Shown here one piece after another: positions 34,512-45,990 of a stretch of 64,000 nucleotides of DNA. Origin of the DNA: Brasenia schreberi (lineage: Eukaryota; Streptophyta; Magnoliopsida; Nymphaeales; Cabombaceae). The stretch's first letter is position 1. The number at the start of each line of letters is the position of its first letter. The stretch lies in contig JAYKKT010000091.1 of assembly GCA_036023115.1 (NCBI GenBank), positions 35,265,501 to 35,329,500 of the forward strand. The letters are read 5' to 3'. A model generated the notes under the pieces. The model was not told where the DNA came from. It saw only the letters and a program-made list of their open reading frames with translations, and searched no databases. Made by a program: the position numbers and the translations under genes.

Positions 34512-35374
34512 TAATATCATTAACTTGGGATATAAGAAGAGTGTATGTGATCATACATTGTTTATTAAGAAAGGTGAGAAACTAACGATATTGCTAGTAT
34601 ATGTTATGATATAATTGTGACAGGTGATGACTTGGAAGAAATTCAAGCACTAAATCTAGAATTACACAGTATATTTGATATCAAAGATATTGGGAAACTA
34701 CGTTACTTTCTCGGTATTGAAGTTGCATATTTAGGTACCAATATCTTTCTAAATCAAAGAAAGTATACTTTGGATTTACTACGAGATACAAAGATGCAAG
34801 AGTGTAAATCATTGTATACACCGATGGATGTAAATCACAAGTTGAGAATGGATGATAGTAGTGAGAAAGTGGATATGATTAGATATCAGAAAATAGTTGG
34901 AAAGTTAATTTACCTAACAATTACTCGACCAGATATATCTTATATAGTGAGCATTATAAGGATTTTGTTTATCACATTCTATAGTATCTTAAGGTTACTC
35001 CTGGACATGGAGTGTTGTATACCGCTAATGGTAAGAATAAAATCGAAGTATATATAGACGCTCATTGGGCAAGTTATGCAGAAGATAGAAAGTCAACTTC
35101 TGGTTATGTGACATTAGTTGGAGGCAATATCGTATCTTTGAAAAGTAAGAAGCAATCAGTTGTAGCTAGATCAACAGCAGAAGTAGAGTATAGGGTTATT
35201 GCATATGGGATATGTGAAGGGAAGTGGATTCGTTCTCTACTAATGGAAATCGGAATATCCATAGAGGGTTTGATCTCTCTCTATTGTGACAGCAAAGCAG
35301 CCATTCAAATTGCATCAAATCCTATGTATCAAAAGAGAACTAAACATATTGAAATTGACTGTCACTTTATATGA
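34512..35374 (+). pseudogene. COP-C RT/RNase H remnant
   Basis: The RT catalytic YVDD is hit by a one-base loss (TATGTT-ATGATATA near 34605), which shifts the frame. Then LRYFLGIEVAYL and MIRYQKIVGKLIYLTITRPD are read in 34617-35057, and HWASYAEDRKSTSGYVTLVG, RSTAEVEYR and LYCDSKAAIQIASNPMYQKR in 35012-35374. Copia order is kept. Confidence 0.85.
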
Positions 35375-35528
35375 GACAGTGTGTGCTCCAAAGAATTTAA
35401 ACTCAAACATGTGAAGACAGATAATCAGTGTGTAGACATGTTAACCAAAGCTCTTAACAGAAATTTGTTGCAAAGACTATGTAACAAGTTGAGTGTAACG
35501 TCTATCTTTCACCCAACTTGAGGGGAAG

Positions 35529-35779
35529 TGTTAAAGAAGGCTACGATTATATCCTTTACTTATATTAGTACAATACTTAGTTTATTGTTTCTTTGTTTTT
35601 AAAGGTAGCTTAGGCACATTAATGGTATTGTTGTAATTGTGATTAGTATTGTAATGCTGGTATTTAAGGGTAAACCCTATCAACAAACAATAGTATTGCT
35701 GGAAATAAAGAGAAGAAAGAGGGTGCAGTCGGTTGCAGTATACCTTGCCGACTGCCCCAATATTCCATTTTCTGAAATT
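35529..35779 (+). repeat. COP-C LTR, plus orientation
   Basis: Begins TGTTAAAGAAGGCTACG; about 250 of about 290 bases are present before it joins protease-coding sequence of the opposite strand. Confidence 0.82.
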
Positions 35780-35861
35780 CTCACTCCCTTTCCTTTCATT
35801 TGAACTAGGGATCCATTAACAACTTTCACATATTGTGGTAGAGAAACATTTTCATATTCCA

Positions 35862-36919
35862 TCAACCTTGACTTATGAATTTAGGACATGAGTAATTAAA
35901 ATACGAGTTACCGCTGATACTATAGGATGCAAGAGTGTTTGTTTGATTCTTAGGAGCAGATATGGAAGATTGCTCTTGTAGTTGTGACTCAATTTCAGCT
36001 AATTTCCTTCTCAGTTCGATTATTTCATCCATGAAACTTGGTTTAGTCTTCCTCTCTAAAGTGGTTGCTAGTCGGTATGCCAATAATTTCCCAACACTAA
36101 TCGCGTGTATGCCTTCTCTTTCCACAATGTGGACTCTCTAATTTATTTCCGTCTTCATAATGCTCAGATCTACCAGTTCCTCGACCTCTAGCAGAACCTC
36201 TACCTCGTTGAAAATTGGTTTGACCTCTTTTAACGAATGCTGATTTCTCAACTTGATTTTGTTCTTCCTTTTCCAAATTTCTTCGATCCTCTTCTCTCAG
36301 TAAAAGAGAATATATTGTACTCACCGAGGGCAAATCCTCTTTGCTTAGGATATTGATTTTAATAGACTCCTGGTGATATTCCCCATAAGAGATCAAATAT
36401 TTTTCGTACCTCATTGTCTGTAGTACGTTTCTTAATGGAGTGACTGTATTTATTCTCGATAATGTATCTTTGTTTATTCCATAAACCACTTAATTCCCCA
36501 TCCTATTCACTTATTGACTTGTCTCCTTGGCGACACTTTCTTATTTTTTAAAGAATGTTATACTCTTCGCTATATTGCGTTGTGTGGAGTAAGCTTCTTC
36601 CACTGCTGTCTAGATTTCTGCAACAGATTTCATATACATAAAGGTCTTGCTAATTTCGGGATTCATGGATTGGAGCAGCCAGTAACTAACCAATGCCTTT
36701 GACCAACGTTTAAATTCTGTACTGTCTTCATCAGGCCGATTATGATTTCTATTGATATAAATGGATTTAACTCTAGACTTTAAGACAAGCTCAATTGATC
36801 CAATCCATTCCCTATAGTTTCGACCTTCAAGTCAAATATTAGTAATTTGGAACGACTTCATTTTTTGTTCATTACCATACCCGATCACTTGAGATTCTTC
36901 CTCGAGATGTCCTTCCATG
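35862..36919 (-). pseudogene. COP-C gag remnant
   Basis: Minus strand from an ATG at about 36919: an EEESQVIGYGNEQK-like start, then NYREWIGSIELVLK, then in changing frames FMYMKSVAEIW, the LPSVSTIYSLLLREEDRR segment, an Arg/Gly-rich stretch and a broken CCHC (HCGKRRHTRD). Several frame changes. Confidence 0.8.
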
Positions 36920-37022
36920 CTTATTTTCTGTTATTCTTGGCAGACTTTTCATACACAGATGGTGGACAAACGTACACCTTTTTCAAATTTTTGGTGGACA
37001 GGTGGTTTCCAGGAACATATGG

Positions 37023-37059
37023 ATAGATTAATTCAAATATATATATATATATATATATT
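37023..37059. repeat. Short (AT)n microsatellite
   Basis: About 25 bases of AT repeats in the leader of COP-C. Confidence 0.85.
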
Positions 37060-37154
37060 GTAAAATTTATTAGATTGATCTCCTACCTTTCCATATCATT
37101 GCTATCCCTTGATTTATATCGTTCACGAGTAGATATAGCCTCAAAGGATATGAT

Positions 37155-37443
37155 GCCATATCACGCACAAATAAAATCAACAGTAAATTCAGAAGATAGA
37201 ATATTGGGGCAGTCGACTAGGTATACTGGAGCTGAATGCACCCTCTCTTTCTTCTCTTTATTTCCAACAATACTATTGTTTTTTGGTAGGGTTTTCCCTT
37301 AAATACCAGCATTACAATACTAATCACAATTACAACAATGACATTAATGAGCCTAATTTAAAGCTATCTTTAAAAACAAATAAATAATAAACTAAGTAAC
37401 TTACTAATATAAGTAAAGGATATAATCGTAGCCTTCTTTAACA
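37155..37443 (-). repeat. COP-C LTR, minus orientation (5' LTR)
   Basis: Reverse complement of the LTR at 35529, full length to TGTTAAAG at 37443. The interior side is next to a degenerate PBS (minus TGGCATCATATCC). Confidence 0.8.
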
Positions 37444-37446
37444 CCA

Positions 37447-39025
37447 ACCCGTTGCACTACAGGTTTGGCTCATAACTCTTATTGCAAAATATTTAAGGTT
37501 TGAGCAATCACTTCCAAACCTATTTCACCAAACATATGTAAAAAAGGATAAACATTACAGACTTAATTCATAAAAATATAAGATTTAAGAAACTTAAATA
37601 TGAAGATAAACAATTTACTTGGGCACATATTAGTGCGGTTGCGAATTGCTAAAGACAAACCTATTAAGTGAAGAACATTATCATAGATCTCCATCTCTCG
37701 ATGTATAGCATCTGTCTACTCTCATCAGGGACTAATCTGTCTATACAATCAATGATGTCTCGATTAACCTCACCGTCCTTTTTCAAGCTTGCCGAGTACC
37801 TGAATACCTGGTTTAGGTAATATGCGGCTGCATGAATAGGCTGATGCAATTGTTTGTTTCATATATTATCTATAATTTTCCACACGAGCACATAAATTCT
37901 CTCTTTCTTTCATTAAAATTATTTCTAATAGATTCTTTTGCCCTATCCATGACTTCATAAAGGTAGCCCATAGAGGTTTCTCCTCGCTATCAGCCAATCT
38001 CAAAACCTTTACTAAAGGACATAATCCTGAACAATCTAACACATGCATTCCAAAATATACACCTTAAGATTGTCTCTCGAATCTAATTCAACTTTCTATT
38101 TTTTCTATTTTGAGACAACTTTGCAAATTGTTCTCTCATTTGAGGATAACATTCTCTTCAAGGCTTGCTTTTGTCTCACAATACTCTATACAAATAAGAA
38201 ATTAGTTGCAAACCAAGTTACAACTGTACGAAGAAGCTCTACACCATCTGTATATCTTCTCATCATACATAATACAAAGGCATGGTTGTAGATAAATTTG
38301 ATGATATCTTGGCAACACTCAGTTGCTGCCTTTACTCATTCATCTCACCAATATCCTCAATGATGAGATCTAAACAATGGGTTGCGCATGGTGTCCAATA
38401 GAAAGTCCCACAAGTATCTGCTAACTCCTTTCCAACTGCTTTATAGTTAGCTACATTATATGTAATGAATTGAACTACATTCTGTAGCCCAACCTCGCAT
38501 ATCATCTTATAAAACTCTTACCTTAGGATCTGTGCAGTGTGCCTCTCTTCTGACATGTCTAGAGATCTCAAAAACATAAGTCCTTTAGGACAATAGAGAA
38601 GAAAGTTTAACAAGGTTCTTCCAAGCCTATCTGTTCCATTTGTCATGATAGTGCATCCTGTCTCCTTACAGTTACATGACTCTCAAAGTCAAACAATATT
38701 CTTGCACTTCAATAACATTCTTATCTAATATCTTTTCTCTCAACTTCTGATAAGAGGGCATCTTGTATTATGGACCAATATTAACAATTGCATCTGCCAT
38801 TGTTTGAAAATGAAAATTGTTTGCTGCATTAAATGGAATGCATGAATCATAAAACCATCTGCCCATTGCAAGGTCTGCCTGATCATGCAGTTGTTTTGAA
38901 GCCATATCAGTACAAATTTTAGGTTGAGCACCATGTGTAGTGTTACGAGGAAAAAATGAATGCATGTTAGAAGAAACTCTTTCTCTACTCCTTCCTGGGC
39001 TTCCTCTTCTACCACTTCCACTTGC
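37447..39025 (-). pseudogene. hAT-1 transposase remnant (DUF659 region)
   Basis: Minus strand, in broken frames: SNMHSFFPRNTTHGAQPKIC, LHDQADLAMGRWFYDSCIPF, NAANNFHFQTMADAIVNIGP, then the DGWT/DNAANYKA-type, ATECCQDI and MHQPIHAAAYYLN segments. Many stops. Sequence-level match to the hAT-3 transposase. Confidence 0.85.
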
Positions 39026-39049
39026 AAAATGGATAACATTGGTTTTACT

Positions 39050-41551
39050 ATCCCAAAATATAAGAATAGTCTTCTACGAATATACCAATTTCCATTAGTA
39101 GGAAATACAGTCACTTTCCTTCACATATTCTTGAGATAATTGCTCTATATTTTGCTTTAGCTGTTGACCTTACCACAACTGATTGTTTCTTCCTTTTTCA
39201 TGATACTATATTGCCTCCAACTAGAGTTATATATCTAGTAGTTGATTTTCTATCTTCTACGGAGCCTGCCCAATCAACAATTTCAATCTTTGTGTAACCA
39301 TTGGCTTTATACATTATTTCATGTCTCGGAGTATATGAAAAACTGCATCCATATGGTACTTGGAAGGTGACTGCATAAAACGACTTACCATGCTTACTAC
39401 ATATGTTATATCTAGACAAGTGATAGTCAAATATATAAGCTTTCCAACTAGTTATTGATATCTAGTTGCATAAACTTTATCAACTCCATCCTCCATTTGC
39501 AACTTATGGTTAACATCCATGGGAGTATGGATTTGATTACAATTTTCCATTTTAATGTCTCGTAACAAGTCCAAAGTATACTTTCTTTGATTTAAACAAA
39601 TATCGGTACCTCAGTAAGCTACTTCAATGCTAAAAAAGTAACGAAGCCTTCCGAGATCCTTGATGTCAAATAGCCGATGGAGATCTTGCTTTAGTCTTTA
39701 GATTTCCTCAATGTCATCTCCTGTCATAATGATGTCATCAACATATACTAGCAATAATGTTAACTTTTCTCTCTTTTTAAAGGAGAATGTATGGTCAATC
39801 ACAATCTTTTATATCCTAAATTGAGAATACTTTTGCTTAATTTCTCGAACCATGCTGTAGGAGATTGTTTTAGCCCATAAATCGCTTTCTTTAATCATAT
39901 ACTTTATTTTTTGGGATTGGGTAATCAGGTGCAACTCCATATATACTTCTTCTTTGAGCTCCCCCTACAAGAATGCATTCTTCACATCGAGATGCCACAT
40001 GATCCAAATTTTCTGGACAACCACACTAATAATAACTTGTATTGATGTAAGTTTTGCCACTGGAACAAATGTCTCCTCATAATCAATCCCATTTAACTGA
40101 CTATAGCCACGAGCTACTAGTCTTAGCTTTATATATCTCCAACATCCCATATGCCCTAAATTTGACAGTATATACCCATTTACAATTGACTGCTTTTCTG
40201 CCTGGTGGTAGATCAATAACCTCACATGTCTAATTTTTTTTAAGTGCTTGAAGTTCAGATTGCATGGCTTTATCCCAGTGTTCATGCTCTGATGCTTTAA
40301 GAAAATTCTTAGGAACTTGATATAAAATTATGATACGTGGATGATAATTGATCATAAGAGATAAATTAAGAAATCGGATAATTATCACACACCTTTTTTC
40401 CTTTCTAAAGAGCTATGGGAACATCCAAGTCTTCACTGTTTTTTTCTTCTAAGATTTCAGTTGAATCTGAGGAAGGTTCTCTCCCTGAGTTCGTGGTGTC
40501 TATCGGATTGGGCATCACTATCTTTCTCTTTCCTTTTGTATAAACTTTCATTTTCTTTCCTTCTTGTGGTTGGTTTTCTTTTGAAAGAGAATGACCTTCA
40601 TCCATTTCTTCACTTGTAATGTTTATTGGGAGAATTGTCTCTTCAATGATAGAATTTGAAAATTCGATAGGTTTTGGAAGAAGGAAGTGATTTCAAAGAA
40701 GGTTACATCTACTTAGATATACTTCCTATGAGATTTTGAGTCATAACAAACATATCCTTTATTTTCACAAGAATATCAAATGAAAACACATCTAAGTGTC
40801 CTAAGTTATCTCGAAATTGATTATGTACATGAACATAACAAGCACATCCAAAAACTCGTGGAATGATATGAAATGGATTAGCTTCTGGCTTGATCAATTT
40901 GAATAAAGATTTTCCAGCAAGTGTCGCAGAATGAAGTCTATTTATGAGGTATACAACTGTTAGTACAACTTTAGGCAAAAAAAAGTTTCAGAACATTATG
41001 TTCTTCTAATTTCTAAAATATGTCAATTTTTTTGTTCAACAACTCCATTTTGCTTTGGAGTATAAAAAAAAGAAGTCTGATGTAGTATACCATGAATTTG
41101 GAGATATGATTCTAACTGAGAATTAAAAACTCACCGCTATTATGAAATCTAAGAGTCTTAATGGTGTACCCAAACTGAGTATTAATGAGACTATGAACTT
41201 TAGGGAAATTCGAAGAGAATTCTGATTTAGATTTCATTAGATAAACGAAGGTAAGTATGGAATAATCATCAATAAAAGTAACAAAATATTTGAAGTTTCC
41301 AAGTGAAGGTATCAAACATTGTTCTCATGCATCAGAGTGAATTAACTGAAATGGAATTGATGATTTAGACTCACTACTTGGAAAAGAGGGTGTATGATGT
41401 TTGACCCTTTGATTAATTACACTAAATGACTAAATCACTTGGGATTATAAAAGGGACTAACTCTCGAATTTTAGACACAGGTAAATGTCCTAATCGACTA
41501 TGCCAAATTCTTATTTATTTTTCTGTAGTAGTGGTTGCTAATGCTTTCCAC
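39050..41551 (-). pseudogene. COP-B pol remnant: integrase, RT, RNase H
   Basis: Right to left: pre-integrase traces to about 41551; integrase core with YFVTFIDDYSILTFVYLMKS (about 41290); CYVHVHNQFRDN; a Ser/Glu-rich linker (40605-40405); RT with RLVARGYSQLNGIDYEETF and VPVAKLTSI (about 40120-40010) and WHLDVKNAFL; then LVYVDDIIMTGDD (about 39720-39757) with the catalytic Asp pair intact; and RNase H with WAGSVEDRKSTTRYITLVGG (about 39200-39280). Stops and frameshifts between the segments. Confidence 0.85.
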
Positions 41552-42000
41552 CAGTGTTGTCTATACGATATGGGCGATATGCCCAGGGACGCGTATAAAG
41601 TTCCTGGCCGAACAAAACCCCTCAAAATGCGGGTTTCTGTGATTTTTTCGGAGCTCTTCAAGCTCTCCTCCGGTGGTTCTCCTCTTCCTTGGTGTTCAAT
41701 GCTCCTAAAAGGTGCTCTACGGTGTCCGTGCAAGCCTCTTAACTCGGATTGTGGTATATTTTGAGTATTTTTCTAAATTTTTTTCTTTGTATTTGTTGTT
41801 TTTTTGTGTTATTTGTGTTTTTTTTAATTGACAAAATATGAAGTTATTAAGAGTGTAGATATGATTTTTATTGCATTCACGAAGTGGGAGACACTCTATT
41901 TGAGTGTTATTTGAAGATTGGGGATTTATGAAGTACTTTTATTTTCAGGTTTTTGATTGAATTAAAGTGCTCAATTGAGATGGCCGGAAAGGGTGTTAAA

Positions 42001-42300
42001 TATTGATAAGAATAATGATATTATTGATCAAAATATAAATGAAACTTACAGTAAATGACTGATTGGAGGCATTCCTCCAATCAGCTCTAAGGAAGAAGAC
42101 TCACAACTCCACTATGGTTGCCGCCCCTTTCTTTTATACTTAATGACATAACCCTAATGACACCTATTTAAACACTGCCTAACTTAATTTCCAAATCTAT
42201 CCCTAATAAGTGTTAATTATTACTAAAGTAACATAACACTTAAAAAGACGTGAAACAACTAATGACTCTATTCAAACTACTCTATTAACATCCCTTAACA
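42001..42300 (-). repeat. COP-D 3' LTR
   Basis: 300 bp; minus strand starts TGTTAAGGGATG and ends CTTATCAATA. Contains a 22-base inverted repeat GATTGGAGGC/ATTCCTCCAATC (42061-42082) missing from the other LTR, the main difference between them. Confidence 0.92.
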
Positions 42301-42307
42301 CTCCCCC

Positions 42308-42659
42308 TTAAGTTGGGTGAAGGATGTTGATAACACCCAACTTGGACAATGATTCCTTTAATTGTCTACTGATAGTAGCTTTAGTTAAGAAATCAGCCCT
42401 CTGTTTGATAGATTGAACATACTCAAACTTGAATTCTTGATTAGATATCTTCTCTCTGATGAAGTGACAGTCAATCTCTATATGTTTGGTTCTTTCATGA
42501 TAAACTAGATTCGAGGCCATCTGAATTGCTGCGCTGCTATCACAATATAATGGTATAGAGTGGCTAGATGAAAATCCCAGTTCATTGATCAATGAAGATA
42601 TCCATTTTCCTTCACACATGGCCTGTGCTATAGACCTGTATTATGCTTCTACAGTAGAT
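42308..42659 (-). pseudogene. COP-D RNase H, C-terminal part
   Basis: Open from 42619 to 42308: CEGKWISSLINELGF, IPLYCDSSAAIQMASNLVYH, ERTKHIEIDCHFIREKI, and ending in LTKA...LGVINILHPT. The rest of the domain lies on the other side of hAT-3. A TAA (AEA*YRSI) lies between the ATG and the hAT target duplication. Confidence 0.88.
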
Positions 42660-42677
42660 CTTGCAACCAGTGTTGTC

Positions 42678-42780
42678 CGTATCGCACCGTATCGTGCGAT
42701 ACGGCCCGTATCGTGCGATACGGCCCGTATCGCACGATACGGTGCGTATCGCCTGTATCGTACGATACGGGCGATACGCC
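42678..42780. repeat. hAT-3 5' subterminal CGTATCG repeats
   Basis: At least ten copies of CGTATCG or CGATACG in about 100 bases, many arranged as inverted pairs around GTGC/GGGC. The right end carries related copies. Confidence 0.9.
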
Positions 42781-43181
42781 TTGGGACCCTTATAAAGGGT
42801 CCCGGCTCGAGAGAAACCCGCGATTTTTCGCGGGTTTCCTATCTCCTTTTGGATTCTTCAAGCTCCCTCAGAGTCAGTTTTCGCCTTCTTGGTGTTCAAA
42901 GCTCTAAAATCGTGCCCTACGGTGTCCGTCCAAGCCTCCAAACTCGGATTTAGGTATATTTTTAATGTTTTTTCCTTTTTTTCTTTTATATTTATTGTTT
43001 TTTGTGTTATTTCGGTTTTTTTTTTTGAATGACAAAATATGAAGTTATTAAGTGTGTGTATACGATTTTTATTGCATTCATGAAGTGGGAGACACTCGAT
43101 TTAAGTGTTATTTGAAGATTGGGGGATTTACGAAGTGCTTTTATTTTCAGGTTTTTGTTTGAATTAAAGTACTCCATTGAG

Positions 43182-45660
43182 ATGGCAGGAAGGGGTGGTA
43201 GAGACTCTCATTCAAAGTCTGATGATCCGGCATGGCAGTGGGGTATACCAGTTGAAGGTTCAAGGTTAAAAATCAGATGTTTATTTTGTGAAAAGGTGGT
43301 TAGTGGTGGAATTTCAAGGTTGAAACACCACCTAGCAGGAACCAGGAAAGAAGTTGCTCCATGCACAGGCAGAGTTAGAAGTGTGCCAGAAGGTATTAAA
43401 TGGCAATGCTTGCAGATGATTGAGAGCATACAGGAAAGGAGATAACAAAAGGATGATTTCCAGATGTGTGAAGAAGCTGATGATGCTACTACCACTGGAG
43501 TTGGATTCACTGATAGTTTGCCTTCAGATTCTAGAACAGATATTGGTAGTAGCAGTTCACGAGCACCTAGTAGAGGAAAGAGGGTTGCAGCTGAAGACTT
43601 TGGAGGTGGCAGAAGAGGAAGTTCAGGAAGGAGTAGAGGAAGAGCTTCTTCTTCTAGCATACATTCGTTCTTTCCTCCTTCCACTACACCTGGTGCTCAG
43701 CCAGGAATTCGTGCTGCTATGGCTTCAGAACAACTGCACGATCAAGCAGACCTTGCAGTGGGCAGATGGTTTTATGATGCATGCATTCCATTTAATGCAG
43801 CAAACAGTTTTTATTTTCAAGCAATGGCAGATGCAATTGCTAACATTGGTCCAGGATACAGGATGCCCTCTTATCAGAAGTTGAGAGGGAAGATATTAGA
43901 TCAGACCGTGATTGAAGTTCAGCAATACTGTTCGACTTTGAGACAATTGTGGAAGGAAACAGGATGCACTATCATGGCAGATGGATGGACCGATAGGCGA
44001 GGAAGGACATTGCTAAACTTTCTTGTATATTGTCTTAAAGGACTCATGTTTTTGAGATCTCTAGATATGTCAGAGGAGAGGCACACTGCAGAGATCCTAC
44101 GAGAGGAATTTGATAAGGTTATACAAGAGGTTGGGCTAGAAAATGTAGTCCAATTGATTACAGATAATGCAGCTAACTACAAAGCAGCTGGAAAGGAGTT
44201 AGCTGATATTTATGGGACTTTCTACTGGAAACCATGTGCAGTCCATTGTTTAGATCTCATCCTCGAGGACATTGGTGAGATGGATGAAATAAAGGCAGCA
44301 ACTGAGTGTTGCCAAGATATTACAAAATTCATTTACAACCATGCAATTGTTTTGTGTATGATGAGGAGTTACACAGAAGGTGCAGAGCTTCTTCGCACAA
44401 CTGTAACTCAATTCGCAACAAACTTCTTATCTGTACAAAGTATTGTAAGACAGAAGCAAGCTTTAAAGAGAATGTTCTCCTCAGATGAGTGGCAACAATT
44501 TGCAGAGTTGCCACAAAACAGAAGGAACAAAAAGTTAAATGAGATTGCAGAAACGGTTTTTAGAAGTTCATTTTGGAATGCATGCATTAGATTATTGAAA
44601 ATTACTTATCCTTTAGTGAAAGTTTTGAGATTGGCTGACAGCGAGGAGAAACCATCTATGGGCTACCTTTATGAAGCCATGGACAGGGCAAAAGAAGCGA
44701 TCAGAAATAACTTTAATGTTAAAAAAAGAGATTATGTGCCCGTGTGGAAAATAATTGATAGTAGATGGAATAAACAATTGCATCAGCCTATTCATGCAGC
44801 ACCCTACTATCTAAACCCATCATTGAGGTACTCAGCAACCTTCAAAAGGGACGGTGAGGTTAATCGAGGAATCATTGAATGCATCGACAGATTAGTCCCT
44901 GATGAGAGCATAGTAGATGCGATACATCGAGAGATGGAGATATATGATAATGCTCTTCACTTGATGGGTTTGCCTGTTGCAATTCGCAACCGCTCTACGA
45001 TGCGTCCAGGTACATTGTTTATTTTCATATTTAAGTTGCATCTTACATTACTGTGGATTATTATGTCTCTAATGTTTATATTTTTTTTACTGATGTTTGG
45101 TGGAACAGGTTTGGAAGTGATTGTCCAAACCTTAGAGATTTTGCAGTTAGAGTCTTAAGCCAAACCTGTAGTGCAACAGGTTGTGAAAGAAATTGGAGTG
45201 TTTTTGAACACATCCATACAAAAAAGCGCAACAGGTTGGAACATAAAAGGCTTAATGATTTGGTTTATATTCGTTGTAACATGCGCCTTCGTGAAAGGTA
45301 ATGTTGTATTACTTTCAAATTTTCAATTCGATATTATTTAACTTCAGTTTTCAATTGTTAATATTACTTACTAATTGTTTATCTTTGTTTGTGTCGTAGG
45401 CAATTAAAAAAGTAAATAGAGAAGAAAGTCAATTCGATCCAATAAGTTTGGATAATTTTGATATATTAGAAGATTGGGTTATGGAAGACAGTGAAGAAAA
45501 TGCCCTCCTAACATAAGAAGACGTTGCCTGGATTAATTTGGAAGGAGCGCAACAACATTATGGAGATGAAGAATTTGATTTTGAAGAAGAAGGTGTGGGC
45601 GTGGCTGATGATGATGAGGATCTGCAACAAGGAGAAGATGAAGATTATTTAGTTGATGAT
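43182..45660 (+). pseudogene. hAT-3 transposase (BED finger, DUF659, hATC dimerisation domain)
   Basis: Start at ATG 43182 (MAGRGGRDSHSKSDDPAW), chosen over the upstream ATG at 43119 because an intron acceptor TTTTCAG lies at 43144-43150. BED finger about residues 25-65 (RCLFCEKVVSGGISRLKHHL then APC). TAA at 43443. From 43464 the frame is open for over 500 residues: Ser/Arg-rich linker; DUF659 with GRWFYDACIPFNAANS, MADGWTDRRGRTLLNFLVY, ITDNAANYKAAG and WKPCAVHCLDLILEDIG. The predicted intron is about 45009-45100. The hATC segment is WWNRFGSDCPNLRDFAVRVL then GCERNWSVFEHIHTKKRNRL (45095-45299). A second intron is 45300-45400. The acidic tail (EDSEENALLT*, DDDEDLQQGEDEDYLVDD) is shifted by one missing base near 45412 and has one stop. 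Aspartates of DGWTD and DNAANY are the likely catalytic pair. Nearly intact, but not a functional protein as read. Confidence 0.88.
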
Positions 45661-45990
45661 CCTGATTACAATTTGTAAAATGTAACATTATATGTAACTG
45701 TAGTGTATTGTAAAGTGTAAACTATGTCTGTATTTTATTTTTTGGATTCAAAATATGTAAATTTGGATGCAATTGTTCAATGTTGAATGCTCAATCTGTA
45801 CTAAACTTACATTATATGAATTTAAAGCAATTATCAGATTTTTCCTGATTTTTTTCGATTTTTTACTATTTTTTATTAATTTTTAATTATTTTTTGTATT
45901 ATTTTAATATTAAAGTACGATACGATACACCCGTATCGTGGAGCCCAGCGATACACGATACGATACGCGTCAGACAACACTACTTGCAAC

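Larger units (their letters stand above)
34512..37443. mobile_element. COP-C: Copia with its 3' half inverted
   Basis: Left half is plus-strand: RT end (GYKKSVCDHTLFIKK, from about 34518), RNase H (35012-35374), PPT (CCCAACTTGAGGGGAAG, 35512-35528) and an LTR starting TGTTAAAGAAGG (35529 to about 35779). Right half is minus-strand: protease start (VKVVNGSLVQMKGKG), zinc-knuckle region and gag (36919 to 35862), degenerate PBS (37145-37155) and an LTR ending at 37443. The two LTRs are the same family in inverted orientation. The simplest reading is one minus-strand element whose RT-RNase H-3'LTR block was inverted, with integrase deleted at the breakpoint. Lies within hAT-1. Confidence 0.8.
33910..39041 (-). 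mobile_element. hAT-1: internally deleted hAT transposon holding a Copia
   Basis: Exact 8-bp target duplication GTTTTACT (33902-33909; 39042-39049). Minus-strand 5' end CAATGTTATCC (39041) is a mutated form of the family TIR CAGTGTTGTCC; the 3' end is TAGTGTTGTTTGAC at 33910. Next to the 5' TIR about 900 bases (subterminal region, BED zinc finger) are deleted, so the sequence jumps into the transposase (about 39025). It then follows hAT-3 through DUF659 to GCNG/GTAGTGCAACGGG (37447), is broken by COP-C (about 34512-37443, with loss of the dimerisation exon), and resumes in the C-terminal intron, acidic tail and TIR (34511-33910). Cannot encode a transposase. Confidence 0.9.
42668..45982 (+). 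mobile_element. hAT-3: near-complete hAT transposon, innermost of the nest
   Basis: 3315 bp with TIRs CAGTGTTGTC / GACAACACTA and exact 8-bp duplications CTTGCAAC (42660-42667; 45983-45990). Left subterminal region 42678-42780 has many copies of CGTATCG/CGATACG in both orientations, forming ATCGTGCGATACGG palindromes; the right end (45915-45970) has more. Such arrays are the transposase-binding sites of hAT elements. Contains a 5' UTR intron end (TTTCAG at 43150), the transposase ORF and an acidic C-terminus. Only three coding lesions were found: a stop (43443), a one-base loss (about 45412) and a stop (about 45516). Confidence 0.95.

Noticed and set aside
41426..41764. ORF of 112 residues across the hAT-2 left end
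   Set aside because: It crosses the hAT-2 boundary and target duplication, so it joins unrelated sequences by chance.
42585..42953. Tyr/Arg-rich ORFs over the hAT-3 left end
   Set aside because: Translation of the CGTATCG subterminal repeats.
43208..43684. 158-residue minus-strand ORF
   Set aside because: Antisense shadow of the hAT-3 transposase; no domain of its own.
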